Source: Lentisphaeria bacterium
GTDB taxonomy: Bacteria; Verrucomicrobiota; Lentisphaeria; Victivallales; Victivallaceae
NCBI GenBank assembly: GCA_018265615.1
Contig: JABLYX010000003.1
Location: 62,001-126,000 of the forward strand
Direction: 5' to 3'
Length of the DNA stretch: 64,000 nt
Part shown: in pieces, positions 42,157 to 51,302 of the stretch
How the letters are laid out: the number at the start of each line of letters is the position of its first letter
Position numbering within the stretch: position 1 is the first letter of the stretch
The notes under the pieces: model-generated
What the model was told of the DNA's origin: nothing
The model's database searches: none
The model's input: the letters and a program-made list of their open reading frames with translations, nothing else
Position numbers and translations under genes: made by a program

Positions 42157-43051
42157 CCTCTTCCGCCCGGGCGGAGACGACGCCGCGCAGGTATTCGCTC
42201 GGAGAAGTGCCGGTCATGCGCCGGAAGCTGCGGCTGAAGACCGAGAGCGACGAGAAGCCGCTTTCGGCCGCCACCTCCGACAGCAGCCAGTGCCCCGATT
42301 TCAGCAGCCGGCACGCCTGCCGCAGCCGGAGCTGCCGGATGTACTCCGCCGGATGGCAGCCGAGCATCTTCTCGAAAACGGCGTAGAGGTGCGACTTGGA
42401 TACTCCGTGCCTCCGGGCGATCTCCTCCACCGACAGTCCGGGATCGGCCAGGTGCAGGCAGATGTAGCCGTTGACCTCCTCGAAGAGCCGCACACGGCGG
42501 TCGGAGGCGGGCGCGTGCGCCCCGGCCGCAATCCGGCGCGGCTCCGCCTCGAGCTCCGCGAGCAGGCTGTTCAGATGACGGCGCACGCACTGGTTCCCGC
42601 CGCCGTGCTCGAGGTAGAGCTCCAGCATCCGGGCGAGGAGCCCGCCCGTGAATTCCGTCATGTGCACGCAGCAGTGGTAGAGTGTTTCCGGATAGAACAT
42701 GCGTTCAAGCTCGAAGGTCACTACGAGCCAGAAGAAGCCGTTCTGGTCCACGATATAGTGGTGATACTGGAACGGGTAGACGAGCGATGCGTAATCCGGC
42801 GCGATCGGGAACGTCAGGTCATTCACGCACACCAACCCCTCGCGCTCCAGCGCGACCGTCAGTACGAAGCGCTTGTGAAAGAGCTTCAGTTGTTCGCTGC
42901 CCGGATTGATTTTCACCTCGTCGCAGCGGCGCTGGATCAGGATGCCCCCGGGTTCGCCCGGCAGCCCGTCCGGCGGCGGGAACTGCTCCGCCGGGCAGGG
43001 GGGCAGCCGTTCGGCCAATTCCCTGATCCGGCTCTTCCAGATGTGCTCCAT
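42143..43051 (-). CDS. AraC family transcriptional regulator
   Basis: A 302-residue regulator. The N-terminal 180 residues form a cupin-type effector domain. Residues 200-300 hold the two helix-turn-helix motifs: ADPGLSVEEIARRHGVSKSHLYAVFEKMLGCHPAEYIRQLRLRQACRLLK, then LSEVAAESGFSSLSVFSRSFRRMTGTSPSEYL. A GGAGG site precedes the start. It is divergent from the NanA-like lyase gene and probably regulates that cluster. A long palindrome lies in its leader. Confidence 0.92.
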   Translation of the reverse strand: MEHIWKSRIRELAERLPPCPAEQFPPPDGLPGEPGGILIQRRCDEVKINPGSEQLKLFHKRFVLTVALEREGLVCVNDLTFPIAPDYASLVYPFQYHHYIVDQNGFFWLVVTFELERMFYPETLYHCCVHMTEFTGGLLARMLELYLEHGGGNQCVRRHLNSLLAELEAEPRRIAAGAHAPASDRRVRLFEEVNGYICLHLADPGLSVEEIARRHGVSKSHLYAVFEKMLGCHPAEYIRQLRLRQACRLLKSGHWLLSEVAAESGFSSLSVFSRSFRRMTGTSPSEYLRGVVSARAEEDGSA

Positions 43052-43069
43052 CGTTCAATCCCTCCTTTC

Positions 43070-43105
43070 TTACTGTATCAGCAATCTTGATTGCCGACAC
43101 AGTAA
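43070..43105. promoter_or_regulatory. 36-bp interrupted palindrome in the leader between AraC gene and lyase gene
   Basis: TTACTGT (43070-43076) mirrors ACAGTAA (43099-43105), and GCAATC (43081-43086) mirrors GATTGC (43089-43094). The four-base internal segments also pair at two positions, so 15 of 17 arm positions match. It sits just upstream of the araC ribosome site on the minus strand. It may be an operator for the divergent pair or an mRNA hairpin. Confidence 0.6.
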
Positions 43106-43236
43106 CAGAATCCCGTTCCGGCAAAAAAGCAATTGATTTTACAATAGAATTTCAAAAAAATCGATATTTCCCGGATTGTTCACTCCCTTGAATACGAATT
43201 GCAAAATCAGAACGCTTTTTTGTCTAATGGCAGCTC

Positions 43237-43265
43237 TTGTATTTGCGGGACATCCGATCCATAAT
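43237..43265 (+). promoter_or_regulatory. Promoter of NanA-like lyase / sialidase cluster
   Basis: -35 TTGTAT (43237-43242), 17 bp spacer, -10 CATAAT (43260-43265). The AGGGACAACAGG ribosome region and ATG 43295 follow closely. Confidence 0.6.
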
Positions 43266-43294
43266 ATAAGCAGAATCACAGAAGGGACAACAGG

Positions 43295-44221
43295 ATGGAT
43301 GCAAAGAACACATTCGGCGTCTGGCCGGTCATGCTGACGCCGTTCACGGAAGCGGGGGCGCTCGACCGGCGCGGCTGCGAAGCATTGGTCGACTGGTATC
43401 TGGAGAACCGCGTCACGGGAATATTCACGACCTGCCTCAGCAGCGAGATGTTCGACCTCACCGCGGCCGAACGGCTCGAGCTTGCGCGGCTGACCGTGAA
43501 GCGTGCCGGCGGACGCGTTCCGGTGGTCGCCTGCGGCGGCTTCGGGCGAAATGACGGCGAGCGGTCCGATTCGATCCGGGAAATGGCCGGCGCCGGGGTT
43601 GACGCGGTGATCCTGCCGCTCTCCGTGCTGTTCCCGGAAGAGGCGCCGGAGAGCCTTGTCGCCGAAACGCTCCTCGGGCTCCCGGAGCGGTTTCCCGGCG
43701 TCGCGTTCGGGCTTTACGAGTGTCCGGTGCCGTACAAGCGTCTCGTCTCCCCGGAGCTGCTCGGCAGGCTCGCCCGCGGCGGCTTCCGGTTCCTGAAGGA
43801 CACCTGCTGCGACCGTCCTCAGCTTCGCGCCAAATGCGCGGCTGCCGCCGGGACGCAGCTGGCGGTTTACAACGCGAACCTGACGACCCTGACCGACTCC
43901 CTGCGAAGCGGCTGCGCCGGATTCAGCGGGATCGCCGCGAACTTCTTTCCGGATGCGCTGGCCGAGCATGCGCGCGCCGTCGCGGAGGATCCGGCGAAGG
44001 CGGACCGCATGCAGGTCGTTTTCAATACGCTCGAACGCAATGTCGAGTTCCAGTATCCGCGCGGCGCGAAGGCGTACCTGCGGAGCCTCGGGCTGCCGGT
44101 CACCGATTTCTGCCGGACGCGGCGTTCCGGCTTCTCGGCGGGGGAGCTTGAAGAGATCCGCGACTTCGGCCGCTTTGTTGAATTCTGGAAGCAATCCGGT
44201 TATCAGTTTCCATCCAAATAA
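43295..44221 (+). CDS. DHDPS/N-acetylneuraminate lyase family aldolase
   Basis: A 308-residue class I aldolase of the DapA/NanA superfamily. GVWPVMLTPFTEAGALDRRG is the typical N-terminus. LYECPVPYK supplies the catalytic Tyr141, and GFRFLKDTCCD the Schiff-base Lys168. The usual GTTGE loop is replaced by TTCLSSEMFDL, so specificity may differ from DapA. Neighbours (AraC regulator, sialidase-like protein, sodium symporter) favour sialic acid or a related keto-acid sugar as substrate. That assignment is inferred from context. Confidence 0.82.
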   Translation: MDAKNTFGVWPVMLTPFTEAGALDRRGCEALVDWYLENRVTGIFTTCLSSEMFDLTAAERLELARLTVKRAGGRVPVVACGGFGRNDGERSDSIREMAGAGVDAVILPLSVLFPEEAPESLVAETLLGLPERFPGVAFGLYECPVPYKRLVSPELLGRLARGGFRFLKDTCCDRPQLRAKCAAAAGTQLAVYNANLTTLTDSLRSGCAGFSGIAANFFPDALAEHARAVAEDPAKADRMQVVFNTLERNVEFQYPRGAKAYLRSLGLPVTDFCRTRRSGFSAGELEEIRDFGRFVEFWKQSGYQFPSK

Positions 44222-44233
44222 GGGAGGACAGAG

Positions 44234-44995
44234 ATGAAACGTGTATTTACCCTGATCGAGCTCCTGGTTGTGATCGCCATCATTGCGATCCTCGCTTCGA
44301 TGCTGCTGCCCGCCTTGAATCAGGCGCGGGAGAGATCCCGCTCGGCGGTATGCAAGAACAACCTCAAGCAGTGCGGGATGGGAGCCGGCATGTACCGGAA
44401 CGACAATAAAGAGGTTTTTCCGGCCATTTATTACGCCGCGGCTGCAGTCAGCGGCAAGCGGCTCTGGGCGCACTCCCTGAGCGGAATGTATGAGGACCGG
44501 GTCGTCGGCACGCGGTATGTGGACAGCAAGGTGCTCGCCTGCCCGGTGACGGATCTGGAACAGACCGGCTCCGGCTTCACCGGATACGGGTATTTCGTCT
44601 ACTGGGATCTGCTGAATGCAAGCGGGAATCTGCAGAAGCGGATCGATATGCTCGGGCCCGGGATGACGGGCGGCTCCCACGGCAAGAAGAACAAATACGC
44701 CTATGCCGTCTTCAACAAGCTCCGGCGGCCGAGCGCCACGATTGAGCTGATCGATTCCGGCTTCGATTTCACTGTCTCGAACGGCGACCGGCTGGGCTCC
44801 AGCTACATTTATGCGAGTTCGAGCGGAGCGGACGGCGCCGCGAAGCTGTGGCACGCCGACCGGGCGAACGCCGCCCACTACGACGGCCATGTGTCGGATT
44901 ACACGAAGGACGGTCTTGCGGCGATGCCGAACGGCTTCGAGAAGTGCATCACCGCGTCGGGCGCGCCGCAGACCATGACTCCTTCGTTCCCGTAG
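44234..44995 (+). CDS. Pseudopilin-like protein with prepilin signal and H-X9-DG motif
   Basis: A 253-residue protein with class III signal MKRVFTLIELLVVIAIIAILASMLLPAL directly at the start, preceded by AGGGAGGAC. The C-terminus carries LWHADRANAAHYDG, the H-X9-DG motif. It lies 12 bp after the lyase gene and 29 bp before the sialidase-like gene. It is the third of four such proteins in this window, each next to carbohydrate-active genes. Confidence 0.87.
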   Translation: MKRVFTLIELLVVIAIIAILASMLLPALNQARERSRSAVCKNNLKQCGMGAGMYRNDNKEVFPAIYYAAAAVSGKRLWAHSLSGMYEDRVVGTRYVDSKVLACPVTDLEQTGSGFTGYGYFVYWDLLNASGNLQKRIDMLGPGMTGGSHGKKNKYAYAVFNKLRRPSATIELIDSGFDFTVSNGDRLGSSYIYASSSGADGAAKLWHADRANAAHYDGHVSDYTKDGLAAMPNGFEKCITASGAPQTMTPSFP

Positions 44996-45024
44996 AGTGT
45001 GAAACATCCAGAGAGAGGTGAAGA

Positions 45025-46368
45025 ATGCATCAGTTCCTGATTCCGGCTGCGTGCGCCGCCCTGGCCCTGTGTGCGGCCGCCGCGCCGGTTGAGTTGAAGA
45101 TTCCACAGAAAATCGACGCCGCCGCGCCGAATATCGGTTTGCCGCAGCAGCCGGGCACGCAGCACTACAAGCTCGCTGCTCCGGGGATGGATCCCGTGAT
45201 CGGCTGGGCGAACCACGACCCGAAGATGCTCCGGGTCGGCGACCGGATCGTGGTTGAATGGACCTGCCATCTCGGCGACGAGAACGGCCCGGGGCAGACC
45301 GTCGTCGGGACGGTCGTCGCATTCGACCCGGAGACGGGCGTGCCGTTGAACACGGACCGGCTGCAATATACGAGCCTCACCCCCGCTCCGCTGCCGGTGC
45401 GCCGTCGCTCCTGGACGTTCGACCCCGACAGGATCGACGAATACTTCAGCCACGGCGGGTTGGAACTCCGCAACGGCAGGCTCTATGTCGTCGGGCGGCT
45501 GCTGGCGATCCACGGCGTGACGGACGACCTCAGCATCAGCCTGAACAGCCACCACGGCATACCTCCCACGGTCCCGGCGGAACACTGGCGCGACGAATTC
45601 GATCAGGAGAGCGGGTTCACGAACGAGATCGTCTGGACGTTCCTGAATTTCCGGCAGCGCTGGAAGATCGAGGGAGACCGCCTCGTTCCGGATTCGCCCG
45701 GCTATGCGGATAAGCGTCCGCCGGAGCGGCAGGAGGTGACGAAGGGACGTTTCAAGCAGCTCGTTCCGCTGCCGGAGTGGAGCCGTCTGCCGCTGTTGGC
45801 GGACGCCCCGGCCGACTTCCTCGCCGATCTGAAAGCTCCGGCCGAAGCCCGTCCGGGCATCGTGACGCGGACGCTTCCGCCGCGCTGTCCGCCGGGTGAA
45901 CTGCATATTGCCGCCGACGGCAGCAACGGGCTTGCGCACTACGCCGAATTCCGGCGGCCGGACGGCTCCACCGTGGCGATCCGCGACAACCTGAAGAAGC
46001 GCGGCTTCTACTATGCGGCGGAAAAGGTGAAGGCGGACGACTATTATCCCCCCGCCGAAGAGACCAACATTCCCGGCGAGGCGATGCCCTCCGCCGGAAA
46101 CCTGCCGGACGGCCGCGCGTATCTGATCGCGAACTACGACTACCGCCGGAACATGTATATCCTGCTCTCGAAGGACGGGCGCACCTTCGATGCCGCCCGG
46201 TTCGTCCGCGGGGCGCGGCTCCGGGCGAAAAAGGGAATCGGCAAGCTGAACCGCCCCTCCGGGCCGAACTACTTCCGCTCCATGATCGTCGGGCAGAAGC
46301 TCTGGATCGTCTACAGCATCTCCAAGCAGGAGATCGGGCTGACCACCATCGACCTCGCGTCGCTCTGA
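45025..46368 (+). CDS. Exported sialidase-like (beta-propeller) protein
   Basis: A 447-residue secreted protein with signal peptide MHQFLIPAACAALALCAAAAP. MLRVGDRIVVEWTCHLGDENGPGQTVVGTV and the Asp-box-like LLSKDGRTFDAARF suggest a sialidase/BNR-type six-bladed propeller. Catalytic Arg residues cannot be assigned with certainty by eye. It is placed between the pseudopilin and a sodium symporter, downstream of the NanA-like lyase. This supports release of sialic acids from host or dietary glycans. A different glycosidase on the same scaffold remains possible. Confidence 0.6.
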   Translation: MHQFLIPAACAALALCAAAAPVELKIPQKIDAAAPNIGLPQQPGTQHYKLAAPGMDPVIGWANHDPKMLRVGDRIVVEWTCHLGDENGPGQTVVGTVVAFDPETGVPLNTDRLQYTSLTPAPLPVRRRSWTFDPDRIDEYFSHGGLELRNGRLYVVGRLLAIHGVTDDLSISLNSHHGIPPTVPAEHWRDEFDQESGFTNEIVWTFLNFRQRWKIEGDRLVPDSPGYADKRPPERQEVTKGRFKQLVPLPEWSRLPLLADAPADFLADLKAPAEARPGIVTRTLPPRCPPGELHIAADGSNGLAHYAEFRRPDGSTVAIRDNLKKRGFYYAAEKVKADDYYPPAEETNIPGEAMPSAGNLPDGRAYLIANYDYRRNMYILLSKDGRTFDAARFVRGARLRAKKGIGKLNRPSGPNYFRSMIVGQKLWIVYSISKQEIGLTTIDLASL

Positions 46369-46398
46369 GCGGATAAGGCGGAAGGAACGGCAACTCAT

Positions 46399-47922
46399 AT
46401 GGCGAACATCATCAATCTCTCGGTTGTGGCGCTCTTCCTGCTCGGCATGGCCGGCATGGGAATCTACTTCCTGAAACGCAACAACAGTTCCGAGGAGTAC
46501 TTTCTCGGCGGGCGTAAAATTCCGGGTTGGGCGCTCGGGCTCTCGATGGTCGGCACATCGATCAGCTCGATCACGTTCCTCGCGCTGCCGGCGGCGGCTT
46601 TCGTGCTCGACTACCGGCAGCTCACGCCGAACCTCTTCATGCCGATGGCGGCGCTGATCGCCTGCTGGCTCTTCATCCCGTTCTTCCGGCGCGGCCGCAA
46701 GACGACGGCCTATGAATATCTCGAATCGCGCTACGGAACGGGAATCCGGATCTACGCGGCGCTCTATTCGATGCTCGGGCAGCTGATCCGGCTCGGGCTG
46801 ATCCTCTACCTCGTGGTGCTGCCGTTGTCGGCCATGCTCGGCATCGGGGAGGGGACCGCGATCATCGCATTCGGCGTCATCACCTGCTTTTACACCGTGT
46901 TCGGCGGCATCGAGGCGGTGGTCTGGACCGACGTGGTGCAGACGGTCATCCTGCTCGGCGGCGGATTGCTCTGCATCATCGCCGTCGTGGTTCAGCTGCC
47001 GGGCGGGATCCCGCAGGTTTTCGACATCGGCATGCAGTATGACAAGTTCAGCCTCGGACCGCTGGATTTCAGCTTCAGCGAACGGACGATCTGGGTCATG
47101 AGCATCATCGGCTTCCTCGGCTTCGTCACGGAGTTTTCGAGCAACCAGAACGTCGTGCAGCGCTACATTGCCGCCCCGACGCTGCGCGAGGCGCGCAAGG
47201 CGACGCTGATCTGCATCGTCATGAGCGTGCCGACCTGGGTGTTCTTCTTCTTCATCGGCAGCTGCCTCTTCGTGTTCTACAAGGTGTTCCCGTCGGCGGA
47301 GGTTGCGGCGTTGAAGCCGGACGATGTGCTGCCGCACTTCATCCTGACTGAAATCTGGCCCGGAGTGGGCGGCGTCATCATCGCGGCCTGCCTCGCGGCG
47401 GCAATGAGTTCGCTGTCGAGCTCGATCAACGCGGTTTCCACGATCTGGACCGTGGATTTCCTGCGGCAGATCCGCCGCAGGGGCAACGACCGCATTGAAC
47501 TGGTGAATGCGAAGCTCGCCTCCGGGTTCGCGGGGCTTTTCATGATCGCGGGGGCGTGGGTCATCTCCGTGATTCCGCGCGAAAGCGTCTACGACCTCGG
47601 CACGATCCTCAGCGCGCTCTTCTGCTCGGCGGGGCTCACGCCGTTCATGCTCGGATTCTTCACGACCCGGGTCGGCAACCGCGCGATCCTTTTCGGCATG
47701 TGGGCCGCGCTAGTGTTCAGCGCCTACAACATCCTGAACTACTTCGGCTGGCTGCCGGAGGAGCTGCGCTGGAACATCCACATCTATATGGCCGGCGTGG
47801 TCTGCAACTTTGTGATGCTCGTCGCGTCGCTCGGCTATGCGCTGGTCCGCCCCGCGCCGGTCACGGAACGGCTGGCGGGGTTGACGGTCTGGACGCTCGA
47901 CCGGGAGCGGAAGGCGGAGTAA
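46399..47922 (+). CDS. Sodium:solute symporter (SSS family)
   Basis: A 507-residue inner-membrane transporter with about 13 membrane helices. SEEYFLGGRKIPGWALGLSMVGTSISSITFLALPAAAF is the SSS N-terminal signature, and AAAMSSLSSSINAVSTIW is the sodium-site helix. It would import the product of the sialidase-like protein with sodium. The last 62 bp overlap the convergent gene on the minus strand. Confidence 0.9.
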   Translation: MANIINLSVVALFLLGMAGMGIYFLKRNNSSEEYFLGGRKIPGWALGLSMVGTSISSITFLALPAAAFVLDYRQLTPNLFMPMAALIACWLFIPFFRRGRKTTAYEYLESRYGTGIRIYAALYSMLGQLIRLGLILYLVVLPLSAMLGIGEGTAIIAFGVITCFYTVFGGIEAVVWTDVVQTVILLGGGLLCIIAVVVQLPGGIPQVFDIGMQYDKFSLGPLDFSFSERTIWVMSIIGFLGFVTEFSSNQNVVQRYIAAPTLREARKATLICIVMSVPTWVFFFFIGSCLFVFYKVFPSAEVAALKPDDVLPHFILTEIWPGVGGVIIAACLAAAMSSLSSSINAVSTIWTVDFLRQIRRRGNDRIELVNAKLASGFAGLFMIAGAWVISVIPRESVYDLGTILSALFCSAGLTPFMLGFFTTRVGNRAILFGMWAALVFSAYNILNYFGWLPEELRWNIHIYMAGVVCNFVMLVASLGYALVRPAPVTERLAGLTVWTLDRERKAE

Positions 47923-49681
47923 GCGGGCAGCTCCCCCAGAGCGTGCGCGCCTTTTCCGGCGTCAGCGCGTACTCCGGCGAGGCGATCCGCAGCGCCGGCG
48001 CGCTGAATGTGTGGCGGATCCCCATCAGGTCGAGCAGCAGCTCGAAGACAAGGTCGTTCGTGAAGACGCTGCCGGCATGGCTCCGCAGCGTTTGTTCCAG
48101 CTCCGGCCGTTCCCGGCGCAGCTCGTCCGAGAGGTAGAGGAACATCGGGATCGCCGCCATTTCGGGCTCGAAAAGGTCGGCGGCGTGGCCGACTCCCGGG
48201 ATCTCGGAGTGATCCGACACGTAAACGGCGGCGCGTACCCGCGGATTCCCCCGGAACATGGCGGTCAGCTTTTCCAGCAGCGAATCAGTGTAGAGGACGC
48301 TCTTGTCATAGGCGTGCCAGTCGAGCTTCTCCGCGAAGCTTTCCGGATAGCGCCGGTGATACGGGCCGTGACTCCCCATGAGGTGCAGCACGACGAGCCC
48401 GCGCTTCGCGGCGAGCGCCTCCGGCAGAAGCTCCAGCAGCGCGCCGTCCGGGTGCGCCCGCCAAAGCAGGAAATCCTCCATGGTGTTGAGCCAGACGCGC
48501 TTTTTCGCTCCTGAAGCCAGCGCCGCGATCGGCGAGTCGAACCGTCCGCCCGGATACTGGTTGCTGAGGAACACGGTGTCGTAGGAGCAGTAGCCGGCGA
48601 CGTCGAAAATGCTCGGGTGCACCCTGCCGGCAGCTTCTCCGTACTGGTTGCGGGAGGTCAGCAGCATGGTCAGCACCTGCATGGTCTGCACATGGCAGGA
48701 GTAGGCGTTCCGCATGAGGATGCACCCCGGCGCGGCGGCGGCGCTCCGCAGGAACGGCGTGGTGTCCGGCCGGTAGCCGTAGGCGCTCGAACGGAGGCGG
48801 CTGTGGGACTCCCCGAGGATCAGCACATAAATGCCGTCGTCGCCGCTGTCGCGCTCAACATGCCGCTCCGCCTCGGCGAGGCGTGCGGCGTTTTCGGCGG
48901 CATATGCTTCGATCACATCGAAGTATTCGAGGCTGTCCGTGAAGAGTACTTTCGTCCGGTTCAGCGCTTCGCGCCCGGTCAGTTCCTGTCGCACCCACGG
49001 TGCGGTCGCGAGCAGTACGGCGGCGCTTCCGGCGAGGACACTGCGCGGAGCCGGGCGCGCTTCTCCGACACAGTCGAGCAGGAAGATTCCGGCGGCCGCC
49101 GCCAGGACCAGAACCAGCAGGAGCGGACAGGAGAGGTCCGTGAAGAAGTATTGCGCCCCCTCCGCGAGGTTCGTCTGGTAGATCGCCTGGATCGAGTCGC
49201 AGGTGAACTTCCGCCCCGAAACGAGGCGGCGGACGAGGATCAGCAGCGGGAGCGCATAGAGCGCTTCCGCAAGCAGCACCGTCGGCAATGCGGCGAAGCG
49301 GCGGAATTTCCCTGCGATCAGCTCGCCCGCCAGGAGGTCCAGGCACCAGAACCAGACTGCAAGCAGCAGCGAGAAGATAAGCTGCTGTGAAGCGTAACAG
49401 CGGTCGGGCACAGCGAAATTCAGCGCCTCTTCCAATGCAAGGAAAGGCGGGAAGGCAAAATAGATCATCCGCGCCCACCGCCGTTTCAGCAGCAGCGAAA
49501 CCGAGAGTGCGGCGGCGTACAGGGCCGCCGCAATTCCGAGCTTCCACAGTGTCCCCGGCTCCGTATAATCGCCGGGGCTGAAGCGCCAGTAGAGGAAACA
49601 GGCCGCGGCGACCGCTCCGGCCGCCGCGGCGCAGACGGCAACTCCCCGGCGCGGGAGAGATCCGGATGCGAGCTGTTTCAC
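47861..49681 (-). CDS. Phosphoethanolamine transferase-like sulfatase-fold membrane protein
   Basis: A 606-residue inner-membrane enzyme with about five N-terminal membrane helices followed by an alkaline-phosphatase-fold domain. YVLILGESHSRLRSSAYGYRPDTTPFL is the EptA/CptA signature with the metal-site Glu, SCHVQTMQVLTML holds the nucleophile Thr candidate, and AAVYVSDHSEIPGVGHAA the Asp/His ligands. The GTG start at 49681 is chosen because AAAGGAC lies 7 nt upstream and a promoter is just beyond it. It would modify lipopolysaccharide or another glycan with phosphoethanolamine. The short C-terminal tail arises in the overlap with the symporter gene. Confidence 0.85.
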   Translation of the reverse strand: MKQLASGSLPRRGVAVCAAAAGAVAAACFLYWRFSPGDYTEPGTLWKLGIAAALYAAALSVSLLLKRRWARMIYFAFPPFLALEEALNFAVPDRCYASQQLIFSLLLAVWFWCLDLLAGELIAGKFRRFAALPTVLLAEALYALPLLILVRRLVSGRKFTCDSIQAIYQTNLAEGAQYFFTDLSCPLLLVLVLAAAAGIFLLDCVGEARPAPRSVLAGSAAVLLATAPWVRQELTGREALNRTKVLFTDSLEYFDVIEAYAAENAARLAEAERHVERDSGDDGIYVLILGESHSRLRSSAYGYRPDTTPFLRSAAAAPGCILMRNAYSCHVQTMQVLTMLLTSRNQYGEAAGRVHPSIFDVAGYCSYDTVFLSNQYPGGRFDSPIAALASGAKKRVWLNTMEDFLLWRAHPDGALLELLPEALAAKRGLVVLHLMGSHGPYHRRYPESFAEKLDWHAYDKSVLYTDSLLEKLTAMFRGNPRVRAAVYVSDHSEIPGVGHAADLFEPEMAAIPMFLYLSDELRRERPELEQTLRSHAGSVFTNDLVFELLLDLMGIRHTFSAPALRIASPEYALTPEKARTLWGSCPLTPPSAPGRASRPSTPPAVP

Positions 49682-49718
49682 GAGGCGTCCTTTCCCGTTT
49701 TCACAATGTGGGTTCGTC

Positions 49719-49747
49719 AATATAGCAGACTGGCGGCGGTTTTTCAA
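49719..49747 (-). promoter_or_regulatory. Promoter of phosphoethanolamine transferase-like gene
   Basis: Minus strand: -35 TTGAAA (49747-49742), 17 bp spacer, -10 TATATT (49724-49719). The leader is about 30 nt. Confidence 0.65.
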
Positions 49748-49807
49748 CTGCGGGAGCCGCGCGATTTTGTTCCGGATTGCCAAAAAAAACATGAACATTA
49801 ATTTTTT

Positions 49808-49850
49808 GCAATCTTCCGGCAATCTGGCGGCAATCTTCGTGTGTTATAGT
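49808..49850 (+). promoter_or_regulatory. Three 11-bp-spaced direct repeats and -10 element upstream of GT2 synthase
   Basis: GCAATCT occurs at 49808-49814, 49819-49825 and 49830-49836, exactly one helical turn apart with 4-bp spacers. A -10 TATAGT (49845-49850) follows, with no recognisable -35. This is the layout of Pho-box-like sites for OmpR/PhoB-type activators that replace the -35. Confidence 0.55.
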
Positions 49851-49901
49851 CAATGCGGTTCACTGATACCGTTCCATGTTTGCAAGTTTAAGGATGCACC
49901 C

Positions 49902-51302
49902 ATGTCTGCCGGGCTGAAGCGGTTTTTCATATTAAAAGATAAGAAGAGAGTTATTACGCTGATCAAATACGGCACGCTGCTGATGGTCCTGACGGTCTTT
50001 TCAACGACGCTGCTGCATTTTTCGGCGGAGGATCTCCGGACTGTGCTCGCCGTCCGGTACTTCGCGGCGGCGGGCGCTGCGCTGCTTGGAATCAACATCG
50101 GGTATTATGCGTTTCTGCTGATTCTCGCCTACATGTGCTACCGGCCGCGCCCGGCGCTCCCGGACCGGGATCTGCCGGGCTGCACCGTGATCGTCCCCGC
50201 CTACAACGAGGGGAAGGCCGTCCTGAACGCGCTCGACAGCGTGCTGGCGAGCGATTACCCCGCGGATAAACTCGAGATCCTCGCCATCGACGACGGCAGC
50301 GACGACGACACATGGTCGTGGATCCAGCTGGCCGCCTCGCGTTCGGGGGGTCGCATCACGCCGTTCCGGCTCAAGGAGAACGGCGGGAAACGGCATGCGC
50401 TTTACTTCGGCATCCGGCAGTCGAAGGCGGAGGTCATTGTGACGGTTGACAGCGATTCGGTCGTCGCCCCCGACACGCTGCGCAGATTGAACTCCCCGTT
50501 CATCGATCCGAAGATCGCGGGCGTCGCCGGGAATATCCGGACGCTGAACCTCGATGACGGCCTCCTGCCGCGCATGATGGATGTGAATTTCGTCTTCGGC
50601 TTCGAAGTCACGCGCTCCGCCCAGAGTGTGCTCGGCTCGGTTTTCTGCACGCCCGGCGCGCTCAGCGCGTACCGCCGCGAGGCGCTTCTGCCGGTGCTCG
50701 ACCGCTGGGTCAATCAGACCTTTCTCGGAGCGCCGGCCCATATTGCCGAGGACCGTGCGCTCGCGACCTTCCTGCTGGCGGAGGGGCGCCGGATCGTGTT
50801 CCAGCGCAACGCGGTTGCGCATACGATTCTCCCCGCCGATTACCGCACAACCTGTAAAATGCTGCTGCGCTGGGGGCGCGGGGATGTACGTGAAACCTGT
50901 TCGATGTACCGTTTCGCCTTTCGCAGGCTGAACTGGTTCCAGTTCGGCATCCAGTTGAATCTGCTGGTGCATACGATCTGGATCTTTGTGCCGCTGCTGC
51001 TGCTGCCGCTGACGGTCGGCGCCGCGTTTGCCGCACCGGTGGAATTCCTGCAGGCCATGGTGCTCGGGCTGGTCGCCTGGTCGTCTGTTCCGGCCCTCGT
51101 CTATTGTACGCGGCGCGGCAACAGCGAGGCGGTTTTCGCCTACACCTTCGCCGTCTACAAGCTGTTTTTTCTCTTCTGGCTGGCTCCGTACTGCCTGATT
51201 TCGGTGCGCAATTCCAAGTGGATGACGCGCGGAGGCGGGGGCGGCCATCTTCCTCCGGCTGACCGCCGGAAGCTGCCTTCGGCCAACCGCCCGGCCGCCT
51301 GA
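49902..51302 (+). CDS. Processive family 2 glycosyltransferase (polysaccharide synthase)
   Basis: A 466-residue membrane glycosyltransferase. Two N-terminal helices precede the GT2 domain: CTVIVPAYNEGKAV, EILAIDDGSDDDTW, VIVTVDSDS with the metal-binding DxD, the acceptor motif IAEDRALA, and LLRWGRGDVRE, equivalent to the Q/RxxRW of hyaluronan or cellulose synthases. Two or three helices form the C-terminal channel part. The start at 49902 lies 8 nt after AAGGA. It likely extrudes a surface polysaccharide and may be regulated through the repeats at 49808. Confidence 0.88.
   Translation: MSAGLKRFFILKDKKRVITLIKYGTLLMVLTVFSTTLLHFSAEDLRTVLAVRYFAAAGAALLGINIGYYAFLLILAYMCYRPRPALPDRDLPGCTVIVPAYNEGKAVLNALDSVLASDYPADKLEILAIDDGSDDDTWSWIQLAASRSGGRITPFRLKENGGKRHALYFGIRQSKAEVIVTVDSDSVVAPDTLRRLNSPFIDPKIAGVAGNIRTLNLDDGLLPRMMDVNFVFGFEVTRSAQSVLGSVFCTPGALSAYRREALLPVLDRWVNQTFLGAPAHIAEDRALATFLLAEGRRIVFQRNAVAHTILPADYRTTCKMLLRWGRGDVRETCSMYRFAFRRLNWFQFGIQLNLLVHTIWIFVPLLLLPLTVGAAFAAPVEFLQAMVLGLVAWSSVPALVYCTRRGNSEAVFAYTFAVYKLFFLFWLAPYCLISVRNSKWMTRGGGGGHLPPADRRKLPSANRPAA

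Noticed and set aside
44899..47337. Open frame of 812 codons on the minus strand across the sialidase-like and symporter genes
   Set aside because: Translation is a repetitive His/Asp/Glu/Arg mixture and is antisense to a clear SSS transporter.
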